Positions 44,358-55,080 are shown, counted from the stretch's first letter. The stretch is 64,000 nucleotides of DNA from Halomonas sp. 54_146 (GCF_001507855.1 NZ_LGEN01000008.1:44981-108980); one strand, 5' to 3'. Numbers and translations are program-made. Notes: generated by a model from the sequence alone, not told the origin.

Positions 44358-45779
44358 CTATTCCTTATTCATGGCGTTTTGTTGGCGACGCTGAAAATCT
44401 ACGAAGATAAGGGCAAGGGCGCAGGAAGCCATGCGCGTTAAGGCGTCATCCGCACGGCTGGTGAGCACAATGGGAACACTGGCTCCCATCACCAAACCGG
44501 CACCGGTTGCATCAGCCAGGTGGGTTAACTGTTTCATCAAAATGTTAGCGGACTCTAAATCAGGAGCGAGCAAAATATCGGCTTTACCGGCGACCTTTGA
44601 ATGAATCCCTTTGGTTTTCGCCGCCGCCTCTGAGATAGCGTTATCAAAGGCCAGCGGGCCATCTAACGTGCCGCCCACAATTTGCCCGCGTTCCGCCATT
44701 TTGCAAAGCGCAGCGGCATCAAGCGTAGAGGCAATATTCGGGTTAATGGTTTCTACCGCCGACAACAACGCCACTTTAGGATTTTTATTGCCAAGCGCAT
44801 GGGCTAAATCAATAGCATTTTGAATAATGTCACGCTTTTGGGCTAATCCCGGCTTAATATTAATCGCGGCATCTGTCACCAGTAGCGGCCGCGGATAAGT
44901 GGGTACATCTAAGGCCATGACATGGCTAATGCAACGCTCGGTGCGCAGCCCGCCCTCTCGCTTGACCACTGCCTGCATTAGCTCATCGGTATGAAGGGCA
45001 CCTTTCATTATTGCATTCACGCGACCCGCGCGGGTAAGTTCCACGGCCTTCTCAGCCGCCGCGTGGCTATGGGGCGTGTCGATAAGCTCGAAGGCTGAAA
45101 TATCGAGTGCAAACTTTTCAGCGGCTGCCACTATTTTGCTTTTTGGCCCAACCAGCACCGGTATGATAAGGCGCTGGTGCGCCGCTTCGACCGCACCGCG
45201 TAACGAGCTTTCATCAACGGGGTGCACTACTGCCATACGAATCGGCTCGGGGTGGTCGGCGGCATGTAAGATTTCATGCAGCCTCCCGCGCTCCGCTAAA
45301 CGCACGGTCGGCATGATCGCCCTCGGCATACTGACTTTCTGAGTGGGTGCTATCACTTGGGCTTCACCCTCAATCAGCACTTCACCCTCTTGATTCTGAC
45401 AAAGGCATGCAAACGTCACCTCGTGCTTGTCACTGTTTTTTTCAGTGACTCGCACACTCACCTTAACCACATCGCCCAGGGTAATAGGTGCATTAAAACG
45501 CAGCGTTTGGCCTACATAAACGGTACCAGGCCCAGGGAGCTGAGTGCCTAACACGGTCGAAATCAGCGCGCCTCCCCACATACCATGGGCAATAACTTCA
45601 TGAAATCGTGTGCTTTTAGCGAAACCTTCATCTAAGTGCGAGGGATTAACATCGCCAGACATAATGGCAAAGAGTTTAATGTCCTCCATGGTCAAACGCT
45701 TTTCTAACCACGCCTCGTCACCCAACGCAATCTCATCGAAAGTACGGTTTTCAATAACACCATTCTCATGTTCAACCAT
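44358..45779 (-). CDS. MaoC-domain/phosphate acetyl(butyryl)transferase fusion
   Basis: N-terminal MaoC (FAIMSGDVNPSHLDEGFAKSTRFHEVIAHGMWGGALIS); C-terminal PTA-like (DGPLAFDNAISEAAAKTKG...GKADILLAPDLESANIL). Confidence 0.92.
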   Translation of the reverse strand: MVEHENGVIENRTFDEIALGDEAWLEKRLTMEDIKLFAIMSGDVNPSHLDEGFAKSTRFHEVIAHGMWGGALISTVLGTQLPGPGTVYVGQTLRFNAPITLGDVVKVSVRVTEKNSDKHEVTFACLCQNQEGEVLIEGEAQVIAPTQKVSMPRAIMPTVRLAERGRLHEILHAADHPEPIRMAVVHPVDESSLRGAVEAAHQRLIIPVLVGPKSKIVAAAEKFALDISAFELIDTPHSHAAAEKAVELTRAGRVNAIMKGALHTDELMQAVVKREGGLRTERCISHVMALDVPTYPRPLLVTDAAINIKPGLAQKRDIIQNAIDLAHALGNKNPKVALLSAVETINPNIASTLDAAALCKMAERGQIVGGTLDGPLAFDNAISEAAAKTKGIHSKVAGKADILLAPDLESANILMKQLTHLADATGAGLVMGASVPIVLTSRADDALTRMASCALALIFVDFQRRQQNAMNKE

Positions 45780-45979
45780 GGCAATACTCCCTAGTGCTTC
45801 GTTAAAAGCGTTTATGATGGCCTGCTTATAATAAGCCAGCATTGATGCTTAGATTAACCAGTCTGGATATATCGACAATGAGCAAGATCAAGTTTATTGC
45901 TAGCCACTGCTTATATACTATGGCGTTTTAGAGCGCGCCCTAACGCGCATACATACTCCCCCACAAAGCGGAAAACTCG

Positions 45980-46747
45980 ATGGGTTTTGTAGCATCGCTT
46001 GTTAACCAATCTAAAGATAGCCTTCGCGACCTTGCCCCGGTGGTATTGGTGATGGCGTTTTTTCAGCTGGTGGTAATCCGTCAGCCCCTGCCAGATTCCC
46101 TAGCCTTGATCGACCTAGTGTTAGGCTTAGTGTTTGTTGTCGCAGGCCTCACACTGTTCATTAAAGGGCTTGAGCTGGGGCTTTTCCCCTTGGGCGAAAA
46201 TCTGGCGCGTGCATTTGTCAAAAAAGGCTCGGTCACATGGCTGCTGGTATTTGCGTTTGCGCTGGGGCTTGGTTCTACCGTGGCAGAGCCTGCACTCATT
46301 GCGGTGGCTAGCCGGGCAGCGGAAGTGGTTGCCCAAGGCGGCCTGATTGACAGCAGCGTTGAGGCACAAAACAGCTTTGCCTTTGCGCTACGCATGGTGG
46401 TGGCGGTCTCGGTCGGCGCAGCCGTGGTGCTTGGTGTGGTGCGTATTTTTAAAGGTTGGCCGCTGCATTTAATTATTATTGCTGGCTACGTGATAGTGCT
46501 GTTGCTCACACTGCTCGCGCCTGCCGAAATGATCGGCATTGCCTATGATTCAGGCGGGGTAACCACCTCAACGATTACTGTACCGCTGGTAACGGCACTC
46601 GGTGTTGGGCTGGCATCATCAATAAAAGGCCGCAGCCCTATGCTTGATGGCTTTGGACTTATTGCACTGGCTTCAGTCATGCCCATTATTTTTGTCCTGC
46701 TATTTGGCATTATTGGCCTGCAGTTTCTACCGGGAGTTGCCCCATGA
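45980..46747 (+). CDS. DUF1538 family membrane protein
   Basis: [10 protein letters not shown]-like segment ([42 protein letters not shown]). Confidence 0.85.
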   Translation: MGFVASLVNQSKDSLRDLAPVVLVMAFFQLVVIRQPLPDSLALIDLVLGLVFVVAGLTLFIKGLELGLFPLGENLARAFVKKGSVTWLLVFAFALGLGSTVAEPALIAVASRAAEVVAQGGLIDSSVEAQNSFAFALRMVVAVSVGAAVVLGVVRIFKGWPLHLIIIAGYVIVLLLTLLAPAEMIGIAYDSGGVTTSTITVPLVTALGVGLASSIKGRSPMLDGFGLIALASVMPIIFVLLFGIIGLQFLPGVAP

Positions 46748-47517
46748 ATCTTTTCGTCACTTTCTGGGGGACGCTGCTGGATATCCTGCCCATCGCTACG
46801 ATTATTTTCGGCTTCCAATACCTGGTCATTCGCAAGCCCGTAAAGCGCTTGGGGCAAGTGTTGACCGGTTTTTTTATGGTTTGGGTGGGGCTGTCTTTTT
46901 TCCTAGTCGGGCTGGAACAAGCGCTGTTTCCAATGGGTGAGCTAATGGCCGCTCAGCTAACCAATCGTGAGTTTTTGCCTAGCCTAGCAGAGGGTGCCCA
47001 GCGCCATTGGAGCGACTACTACTGGGTATATATCTTTGCCTTTGCTATTGGAGCCAGCACCACCATAGCAGAGCCTTCACTGATTGCAGTGTCGTTAAAG
47101 GCGGGCGAGATTTCCGGCGGCACCATTGACCCGCTGATGCTGCGAATTGCTGTCGCTATCGGCATGGCGTTTGGTATAACGCTGGGTACGTGGCGCATTG
47201 TAATGGGCTGGCCGCTGCAGTGGTTTGTGTTTGCCGCTTACCTGCTGGTGATCGTTCAAACACTGCGTTCGCCGCGCTCTATTATTCCGCTGGCGTTTGA
47301 TTCCGGCGGGGTCACCACCTCGACGATTACCGTGCCGATTATTGCCGCGTTAGGCTTAGGCCTTGCCACAGAAATTCCTGGCCGCAGCCCGATAATGGAT
47401 GGTTTTGGCATGATCGCTCTTGCCTGTTTATTCCCCATTATTACCGTGATGGGTTATGCCCAAATTGCCCAATGGCGGGCTGCGCGACAAAGCGCAGCCA
47501 GAGTCTCTAACCCCTGA
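46744..47517 (+). CDS. DUF1538 family membrane protein (second copy)
   Basis: [46 protein letters not shown] overlap with first copy. Confidence 0.85.
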   Translation: MNLFVTFWGTLLDILPIATIIFGFQYLVIRKPVKRLGQVLTGFFMVWVGLSFFLVGLEQALFPMGELMAAQLTNREFLPSLAEGAQRHWSDYYWVYIFAFAIGASTTIAEPSLIAVSLKAGEISGGTIDPLMLRIAVAIGMAFGITLGTWRIVMGWPLQWFVFAAYLLVIVQTLRSPRSIIPLAFDSGGVTTSTITVPIIAALGLGLATEIPGRSPIMDGFGMIALACLFPIITVMGYAQIAQWRAARQSAARVSNP

Positions 47518-47547
47518 AAAGCAAGCTACTAGAGAAAGGAGATCACG

Positions 47548-47895
47548 ATGCGCTTCAAACTGATTGTCGCCATGGTGGAAGATGAACTAACCGATGCCAT
47601 TCTGGAAGCCGCTCGCCAGGCAGGCTCTACCGGCGCTACCATCGTTAATAACGCCCGTGGCGAAGGGCTGAATAAAGCCCACGGCTTTTTTGGCATGGAA
47701 ATTACCGCGCAGCGAGATATGCTGCTGTTCTTAGCTGAAGAACACCGCAGCCGACACATTCTTGAAGCGATTGCCCAGGTCGGCGAATTTGACGAAACAC
47801 CGGGTACGGGAATCGCTTTTCAGCTGGATGTCGAAGATGCCGTAGGCATTAAAAATCAGATCAAATCGCTTTCCGAGCAAGCGGATCAATCCTAG
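47548..47895 (+). CDS. P-II family nitrogen regulator-like protein
   Basis: 115 aa; MRFKLIVAMVEDELTDAILEAARQAGSTGATIVNNARGEG typical PII fold. Confidence 0.82.
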   Translation: MRFKLIVAMVEDELTDAILEAARQAGSTGATIVNNARGEGLNKAHGFFGMEITAQRDMLLFLAEEHRSRHILEAIAQVGEFDETPGTGIAFQLDVEDAVGIKNQIKSLSEQADQS

Positions 47896-47932
47896 CTACA
47901 AACACGCTGTATAAGCACGCTAGTCTTGGGTT

Positions 47933-48868
47933 TCAACCCATGCGCCAGCGACGCCACTGGCGCAACAACAAACCGTGCTTGGGCGAGAACAATAGCGCGA
48001 TAAAAAACCAGCTGGTGGCGACCAACACAATGGTGCCGCCAGAGGCCACATCGAGCACCACCGAAAGCCACAGCCCGATGACCGCCGAGCTAACCCCAAC
48101 GCCCACGGAAATCAGCATCATGGTTTTAAAGCGATCAGTGAGCAGATGCGCCGTAGCGCCTGGGGTAATCAGCATCGCCACCACCAAAATGATGCCCACT
48201 GTTTCTAAACTGGCCACGATGGTGAGCGTTAACAGCAAAATCAAACCGTAATGAATCACGCTGGTATTAAACCCCAGCGCCTGGGCCTGCTGTGGGTCAA
48301 AGGCATAAAGCAGCAACGGGCGGTACGCTATCCACACAACCAGCAGAGCAATCACGCTAGCCACCAATGTCAGCAACAGCGCCGATTGCTGAACCCCCAG
48401 CACATTGCCGAATAAAATGTGCATCAGATGGGTGCTAGAGGCAATTTTGCTGATAATCACAATACCCAGCGCAAAAGCGCCGGTGAACATCAAGCCCATG
48501 GCCGCATCGGATTTAATGCGCGTATGGCGCTCGATAGCGCCAATGCCCACCGAGGTCAACGCGCCGGTAATAAACGCGCCTATAAAAAAGGGCCAGCCTA
48601 ATAAATAGGCAATGGCCACCCCCGGCAACACCGCGTGGGAAATCGCATCGCCCAGCAGCGACCAGCGTTTAAGCACCACGTAGCAGGATAAAATGCCGCA
48701 AATTGCGCCCACCAGCACCGAGGTCAATAACGCCCGCTGCATAAAAGCGTATTGAAAAGCATCCGAAATACTGCCGGGCAGCAAGTTCACGAGCACCATA
48801 AGAGCTGCAATAAGCCAACCCACCAAGGCATCGCCAAACAGGCTGAGTGCCGCCGTTATATCTGCCAC
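47933..48868 (-). CDS. Metal (probably Mn/Zn) ABC transporter permease
   Basis: MQRALLTSVLVGAICGILSCYVVLKRWSLLGDAISHAVLPGVAIAYLLG. Confidence 0.92.
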   Translation of the reverse strand: MADITAALSLFGDALVGWLIAALMVLVNLLPGSISDAFQYAFMQRALLTSVLVGAICGILSCYVVLKRWSLLGDAISHAVLPGVAIAYLLGWPFFIGAFITGALTSVGIGAIERHTRIKSDAAMGLMFTGAFALGIVIISKIASSTHLMHILFGNVLGVQQSALLLTLVASVIALLVVWIAYRPLLLYAFDPQQAQALGFNTSVIHYGLILLLTLTIVASLETVGIILVVAMLITPGATAHLLTDRFKTMMLISVGVGVSSAVIGLWLSVVLDVASGGTIVLVATSWFFIALLFSPKHGLLLRQWRRWRMG

Positions 48869-48873
48869 TTCGC

Positions 48874-49719
48874 TTACCCCTTGGCTGCCATAAAGGAAGA
48901 TGCTTGTGCTGCTCGCAGGTCGTTCGCCGACTGTTCGATTGAGCTCACCGCCAGCTCAGCCAATTTGGCATCATTGAGCATTTCATCGGGCGTTCCCACG
49001 CCGCGGATAAAGCGATTAATGAGCACAACGTGGTCCACATAGCGGCGAGCACCGGGCATATCGTGAGTCACCATGATTACCGTGCGCCCTGCTTCGCGCT
49101 CCCGGGCAAGTACGTCTAGAATCAATCGCTCACTGGGCGGGTCAACGCCCGCCAGCGGCTCATCAAGCAGTAAGATATTGGCCTGCTGCGCCAGCGTGCG
49201 CGCAAGTAACACGCGCTTTTTCTGCCCACCGGAAAGCGCACCAATGGGGCGCTCAGCCAGTTCAAGCATATCTACCGCCCGCAATGCCTCACGGACAGCC
49301 CCGCCATGGCGGGGATCATACCAACGTGAAGGAAGCAGACGACGCCACAACGGATCATCGCGCATATGCCCATAGCGGCCACCCATGACGGTCTCCCAAA
49401 CCGAGACAGGGAAATCCCACTCAATCGCTTCGCGCTGAGCCATATAAGCGATATGCCCCGCTTTACGGTGGCTTGCAATCGGCTCACCAAATGCCTGCAC
49501 ACGCCCGCGCAGCGGCTTCATGCTACCGGTAAGCACATGAAAAAGCGTGGATTTTCCCGCCCCGTTGGGGCCTACAATAGCGGTCCATTTACCCGCCGGG
49601 AACTGCAGGTTGATGTCTTCCAAGACGGGCTGACGTTGATAGGCCGCATAGAGACTTTGTATCTCAATCGCCACATTATCTTTACTTAGCATCGTTGCAC
49701 GGTGTTTACTTGCCATCAT
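48874..49719 (-). CDS. Metal ABC transporter ATP-binding protein
   Basis: VGPNGAGKSTLFHVLTG Walker A; LSGGQKKRVLLARTLAQQANILLLDEPLAGVD. Confidence 0.93.
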   Translation of the reverse strand: MMASKHRATMLSKDNVAIEIQSLYAAYQRQPVLEDINLQFPAGKWTAIVGPNGAGKSTLFHVLTGSMKPLRGRVQAFGEPIASHRKAGHIAYMAQREAIEWDFPVSVWETVMGGRYGHMRDDPLWRRLLPSRWYDPRHGGAVREALRAVDMLELAERPIGALSGGQKKRVLLARTLAQQANILLLDEPLAGVDPPSERLILDVLAREREAGRTVIMVTHDMPGARRYVDHVVLINRFIRGVGTPDEMLNDAKLAELAVSSIEQSANDLRAAQASSFMAAKG

Positions 49720-49722
49720 TGC

Positions 49723-50658
49723 TTACTCGGCGGCCAACGTTTGGCGCAATAGCTCAACGTTGTGGCGCATCATCGTAAAATAATCACCTGCTTCCCCACC
49801 TGGCTCACTCAGTGAGTCAACGTATAAAGGCCCGGCTACTTTCACGCCGGTATCACGCGCTAAGCTCGATACATGACGGTCAGAAATAGTGCTTTCCCAA
49901 AATAATGCAGCGGGTTGGCGCTCATTAATCATATCCACCACGCGCATGAGCTGGCGGGGGGAACCTTCGGTTTCAGCGTTGTTGCCCCAAATGCCATCGT
50001 GCTCAAAGCCGTAAGCATCCGAAAAATACAGAAAAGCGGCTTCGCTGCTTAGCAGCACGCGGCGCTCTTTAGAAATACTGCTTAAACGCTCTTGAAGCTC
50101 TTTGTGCAACGCGTTGAGCTGCTCGGTAAGTTCGCCAGCACGAGCCTGAAAACGCTCGGTTTCCTGCGGCAACGCCTTGGCCAGCTCAGCAGCGATAACA
50201 TCAACATAAGCGGCCGCTGCGCGTGGGTCCATCCATAGGTGAGGGTCGGTATCGCCGGCTAAATCGCCGGTCACAATGGATTGAGTAGGGTAACCCGAAG
50301 CTTCCGCTACTGGCACTAAGGACGCGCCGTTTACCATCGTCGCTTCAACCTGAGGCATCCACTGCTCTAACTGGTAGCCGTTATAAAAAACGACATCTGC
50401 CGTTTCTAATGCAGCAAAGTTGCTAGGGGTTAATTCCCACTCGTGCACTTCGGCACCAACAGGCGTCAACACTGAAACGTTGGCGTCTTCACCGGCTACC
50501 CGAGCCACTAAATCACCCAGTACAGAAAAAGTCACTGCGACATTTAAAGGAGACGGTGCAATGTCCTCCTCCTGAGCATTCGCCATTGCAGCGCCCAGCC
50601 ACAGCGGTAGGCTCAAGATCATACACATGGTGCGCTTGCAAATGGCGCGCTGGTTCAT
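49723..50658 (-). CDS. Metal ABC transporter substrate-binding protein
   Basis: Signal peptide; VAVTFSVLGDLVARVAGEDANVSVLTPVGAEVHEWELTPSN; DTDPHLWMDPRAAAAYV. Confidence 0.93.
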   Translation of the reverse strand: MNQRAICKRTMCMILSLPLWLGAAMANAQEEDIAPSPLNVAVTFSVLGDLVARVAGEDANVSVLTPVGAEVHEWELTPSNFAALETADVVFYNGYQLEQWMPQVEATMVNGASLVPVAEASGYPTQSIVTGDLAGDTDPHLWMDPRAAAAYVDVIAAELAKALPQETERFQARAGELTEQLNALHKELQERLSSISKERRVLLSSEAAFLYFSDAYGFEHDGIWGNNAETEGSPRQLMRVVDMINERQPAALFWESTISDRHVSSLARDTGVKVAGPLYVDSLSEPGGEAGDYFTMMRHNVELLRQTLAAE

Positions 50659-50737
50659 TATTACTCTCCTGGCATGTCCTTAGACGCGTTACCTATAGGC
50701 AGACTGTAGCTCAACAAGAAAGCATTGTGCAAATAGT

Positions 50738-50751
50738 TTAGCCTTGGCTAA
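50738..50751. promoter_or_regulatory. Candidate MntR operator
   Basis: Inverted repeat TTAGCC-TT-GGCTAA between divergent metal ABC operon and mntR. Confidence 0.5.
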
Positions 50752-50845
50752 GAATGTTGCATAAAATGATTGCACCCAAGAAATGTCGCGCAAAAATAGG
50801 TTACTATCCAATCATTGTTACCACTGCCTCCGATATAATTCGCCA

Positions 50846-51322
50846 ATGACTGATGACAACCCACGCATTTCATTACCTACCGCCAGCATTCCTGGAGACG
50901 CGCTGCCGCCTGTTGAGCAGCACGCCCAGCAATATGCAACGGTGCGTAATGCCCACGAAACCGAGCTAATTGAAGACTACGTTGAGTTAATCGGTGATTT
51001 ACTCAAGCACCGCGGTGAAGCGCGCGCAGCGGATATTGCCAACCGCATGGCCGTCAGCCAAGCGACGGTTTCAAAAATGATCCGCCGCCTGAACGAGCTA
51101 GAGTTAGTCACTAGCAAGCCCTACCGCTCGCTGTTTCTAACCGAAGCAGGCCAGAAAATGGCCGAGACATCGCGCGCGCGCCACGATATCGTGCTGCACT
51201 TTTTACGCGCCCTTGGCGTTAACGATGCCACCGCGCGTATTGACGCCGAAGGTATGGAACACCACGTTAGCGACGAAACGCTTGCTACTATGCAGCGCTT
51301 TACCGAACAGCAGCTTCGCTAA
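50846..51322 (+). CDS. mntR: Mn-responsive DtxR-family regulator MntR
   Basis: EDYVELIGDLLKHRGEARAADIANRMAVSQATVSKMIRRLNELELVTSKPYRSLFLTEAGQKMAE ... EGMEHHVSDETL. Confidence 0.92.
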   Translation: MTDDNPRISLPTASIPGDALPPVEQHAQQYATVRNAHETELIEDYVELIGDLLKHRGEARAADIANRMAVSQATVSKMIRRLNELELVTSKPYRSLFLTEAGQKMAETSRARHDIVLHFLRALGVNDATARIDAEGMEHHVSDETLATMQRFTEQQLR

Positions 51323-51344
51323 ACGGGTGTTTTAACACCCGTTT
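51321..51344 (+). terminator. Rho-independent terminator after mntR
   Basis: aaacgggtgttttaacacccgttt hairpin. Confidence 0.7.
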
Positions 51345-51850
51345 CAGCTCTCGTTTTCTCCTTATTTTAATCACTATGTTTTAACCACTGTCTTGTTAAT
51401 CACTGGCTTGTTAATCACTGGCTTAACCGCCCGTGATTCTGCAACCGCAGCTCTGCGCCTTTGGTTCTACACCCGCTGCTCTGTACTCGTGACTCTGCGC
51501 CCATTGTCTTGTACTCACAGCCAACATAACCAGCGTGTCTATTTTTTATTATTGATTTTATATTTTTTAAAAATATCGATAATTTTTACTTTTCTAGCCT
51601 CTAGATTCGCATTCATGACTAAACATCTAATCAGAAAACTAATAACAATACATTAATAGGCAACTTAAACTTTTCTTATATTTCTAATTTAGATTTTAAA
51701 ATTGATACAAATCAAAGAACATGGCTAGCATATAGCTCTAGCATGTCCACCTCGATGCTTCGGTAAACTTAAAATTTTAATTATCCTAGCTAACTTAGCT
51801 ACATTAATTATTAAAACAATTCCATTTTTAGCCTATAGAGAGTCATGTTC

Positions 51851-52381
51851 ATGGACAATTTAACAGCACTAAACTTCTTACCACAGGAGCAGCTTAATTT
51901 AGCCCACTCACACGAATCAAATGAGCTTAATCGCTACCAGTGGCTAGCGCTCAGCTTCTTACCTTTTGACCCATCGGTCAGCCAGTTAATGAGCGCTATG
52001 AGCATGGAATGCGTATACCGTCTCAGCAATTTGAAAGAAGTTGCGGGGCGTATGGAGCTTGATGCCTGCGTTAAAGCCCCCTCGCCCCGTGAAACGCCTT
52101 CCCTCAGCAAGAACAGCCCACATTTTTTTGTGGTACATGAAGTCATGGGGCAACAAATTCTTATGCGAGCCGAAGAAGCCTCTGAAGCTACGTGTACATT
52201 TTTTAGCTGGCTACTAGAAACTAACGCCACGCCCGAACTGCACCAATTGTTATCCACCTTTGTAAAGCAAAAGAATAATGAGCATCGCGTGCTTCAAGAA
52301 TGCCGTGAACAGTGGAGAATGAAACCCACTGGTCAAGCACTTTATAAAACCAAGCAGGCAACGCATAATCGTGTGCACTAG
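51851..52381 (+). CDS. Hypothetical protein
   Basis: ~176 aa continuous ORF in an AT-rich context; no family recognised. Confidence 0.5.
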   Translation: MDNLTALNFLPQEQLNLAHSHESNELNRYQWLALSFLPFDPSVSQLMSAMSMECVYRLSNLKEVAGRMELDACVKAPSPRETPSLSKNSPHFFVVHEVMGQQILMRAEEASEATCTFFSWLLETNATPELHQLLSTFVKQKNNEHRVLQECREQWRMKPTGQALYKTKQATHNRVH

Positions 52382-52559
52382 CAGGAAGTGTGAGACTCAG
52401 TTAAGCTGACAGCATCAGGGTTAACGTATTGTTATACATCAACGTAATGGCTCTACTCATCAGTACAGTATTTATATAAGCTTATGCTCTTTTAATAAAA
52501 AAGCCGACGATCTTAATATAGGCAAATAAACATCAATATTGCATACGCAGGTATTGCCA

Positions 52560-54293
52560 ATGTCCTTCTCTGCCCAGCACCAAAACCCCTCTGCGAACGT
52601 CATTCGCTCACTGCTCAAGCATAAGCATGAGTTGTCTGTCTACGCCAAGGATATGCCTTACGCTTTAAAAGCAGAAGTGGCAGGCCTGAACGTAGATACC
52701 GGGCACATGGTACTGGAGCTGGAATACGCAGGGTCGGACATCGAGCGGTACCTGGCCACTGGCGGCGTGAGTTTTGATTTAGAGGCACTTAAAGGTACAC
52801 AAACCATTGAGCGTGAGACCTACAGCCTCAACAACGTTGCTGCCAAACTCATCAAAACAGACAGTATGCTGTATCAACTGGAATGCCAGCTTCCAGAATC
52901 TGTTTTCGTCAAAGAGAGCCGTGGCGCTGTTCGCATCCCGTTTATCCTTGGCATGCAGTCTCGCGTTAGCCTCGAAGTCTACCTGCATGAACTTAACGTG
53001 CCGGGCAGGCTGCGCAACCTGTCTATCGGCGGGTGCATGGTCGATATTGATCTGGCAGAAAGCGTTGCGATCAGCGCAGGGCAGCCAATCCCCGGTGTAA
53101 TGCTTGAATTCCCCAACGGAGAAAGCTTCTTTTCCGAAGGCAAAGTCCGCCACATACGCCCCTTGGGTAACCAAGGCTACGCCGCCGTGGGTATCCAGTT
53201 CATCAATCTATCAACGTCTCAGACAGAGACGTTATTTCAGTTCGTCAACGAAGCTGAAAGAGAAGCCGCCTATCGTGCAGGCACTAACGACAAACTGGTT
53301 AATCACTCTTTACTGTTCATTCCTGGTGTCAAAGAGAAGAAGATTTTGCAGCGAGAAGCCCTAGAACGTGAGAAGCGCGCCCGCCAACCACCCATGGAAC
53401 GCGGCGTAATGGATGTGGCTCATCAGCTTCAAGTGGGGCTGATGTATATAAAAAGCCGCCATCTGTTTCCTCACGAGATTTTTTACGATTGTGTCGATAC
53501 CCTGCGCTATCTGGTGGAGCAAGACCGCAAAGCGTTTCTATACGCCCTGGCATTCCTTCGCGAAGAACCGGACTGGGTCAGGCTTGCTGTTCAGGTCGCG
53601 GGGCTGTTGACCGACATGCTTTTGTCCCGCGACCCACACAACCCGCAAGTGCGTGAAGCGGTTTTTGGTGCCTTGCTGCACACCATGGGCAAACCACTGC
53701 TGATCAGCGCAGAGCTACCATCGCTGAAAGTCAATATGAACCCGGCACAGAAAGCCATCCTCCGAGGCCATGTGGCAGCCTTGCGCAACAAGCTCGATGA
53801 ATTAGGCTGGACACCTAGCCCCACTTGCCGTGAAGTGCTTGAAAATGCTAACGAACGGTTAGACGGCTCAGGCTACCCAACGGGTAAAAGCGGCCGGCAG
53901 CTAACCGAACTAATTCGCCTTGTGGCGGTGATTAAAGCGGTCAACAAACTGCTGCATTCACGCAATGGATTACCCCCACGCTCGCCGCTCGATGCCTACC
54001 GCACCATACATGAGGCAGACACGGCCTATGACAAAACCATTTTGGTTGAATACATGCAGGCGTATGGCCTTTACCCAATCGGGAGCCTGGCCAAATTCTC
54101 TGGCGGCTTCCTTGCTTGGGTCGTGGATATCAATGGCAAAGGTATGCCGATACAGGTTCACATCGTCAAAAACCTGCGTTTTCCTGACACCAATATCAGC
54201 AGCGTCATTACCGAAAACGATTTATCCCAGCTAGGCAAGCTAGAAGGCATCGTCAACCCTTCTGATTACGGGGTAAAAATGCTGAAAATTTAA
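52560..54293 (+). CDS. PilZ-like domain/degenerate HD-GYP-type protein
   Basis: YcgR-like ESRGAVRIPF and NLSIGGCMVDI (PilZ); ALLHTMGKPLL and ANERLDGSGYPTGKSG (HD-GYP-like). Confidence 0.82.
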   Translation: MSFSAQHQNPSANVIRSLLKHKHELSVYAKDMPYALKAEVAGLNVDTGHMVLELEYAGSDIERYLATGGVSFDLEALKGTQTIERETYSLNNVAAKLIKTDSMLYQLECQLPESVFVKESRGAVRIPFILGMQSRVSLEVYLHELNVPGRLRNLSIGGCMVDIDLAESVAISAGQPIPGVMLEFPNGESFFSEGKVRHIRPLGNQGYAAVGIQFINLSTSQTETLFQFVNEAEREAAYRAGTNDKLVNHSLLFIPGVKEKKILQREALEREKRARQPPMERGVMDVAHQLQVGLMYIKSRHLFPHEIFYDCVDTLRYLVEQDRKAFLYALAFLREEPDWVRLAVQVAGLLTDMLLSRDPHNPQVREAVFGALLHTMGKPLLISAELPSLKVNMNPAQKAILRGHVAALRNKLDELGWTPSPTCREVLENANERLDGSGYPTGKSGRQLTELIRLVAVIKAVNKLLHSRNGLPPRSPLDAYRTIHEADTAYDKTILVEYMQAYGLYPIGSLAKFSGGFLAWVVDINGKGMPIQVHIVKNLRFPDTNISSVITENDLSQLGKLEGIVNPSDYGVKMLKI

Positions 54294-54388
54294 GCATCTT
54301 CGTCGACAAGCACTAACCGCCTGCGCAGGCTGCATAAATTAAGAGTAAATTAGTTGCCTATAAATCTGCCTAAAATCTGCCTTTAGCG

Positions 54389-54892
54389 TTACTTAACTTC
54401 CAATTTACGCCGCAACGCCTGCTTAGCTTTCGAGAGAGTGATGGTCAGTATGCCATCCTCAAATTTGGCATCTGCATGTTGCGTATCCACCCCTACCGGC
54501 AAAGCAATAGCGCGGGAAAACGAACCCTGCCATATTTCCGAATGAAAATATTCATCCTTTTTTTCTTCGGTTTTGCCAGAACGTTGACCTTTCAGTATCA
54601 CCGCTTGCTCGGTTACCTCAATGTCTAGCTCTTTACGATCGACCCCTGGCAATTCAGCGCGCACAACAATGTCCTTTTCGCGGTCGATAATGTCCACTTT
54701 AGGAAATTGTTGGCCGAAAAAACCTAGCCGTTCTTTCATCACATCGTCTTTGAAGAAAGGCTTCATCCAGCTACGCTCAAAGAACCCTTCAAGCATACGG
54801 TCAAACTCCTCCAAGGGGCTGAGCGATTGCTTGTTTGCTGAGTTACTGACTCCCTGATCAACCACGATATCTTTAGCCGAATTTTTTCCCAT
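54389..54892 (-). CDS. Hsp20/alpha-crystallin family small heat shock protein
   Basis: VVRAELPGVDRKELDIEVTEQAVILKGQR ... FSRAIALPVGVDTQHADAKFEDGILTITLSK. Confidence 0.93.
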   Translation of the reverse strand: MGKNSAKDIVVDQGVSNSANKQSLSPLEEFDRMLEGFFERSWMKPFFKDDVMKERLGFFGQQFPKVDIIDREKDIVVRAELPGVDRKELDIEVTEQAVILKGQRSGKTEEKKDEYFHSEIWQGSFSRAIALPVGVDTQHADAKFEDGILTITLSKAKQALRRKLEVK

Positions 54893-55080
54893 GATAATAC
54901 TCCTGTACTCATTGACACTATTTAAGTAATAGCCCTTTTCCATTCTTTAACTTAACTAGTTATAGCGCATCCCTTATCGATGGAAAGATGATTAAAACAA
55001 TCAAAAAGGAGTATTTTTTTAAAAAATTGATGTAGAACAATTAAGTGCCGCTTGATAATTTTTCATTAAAATTAGAAATT

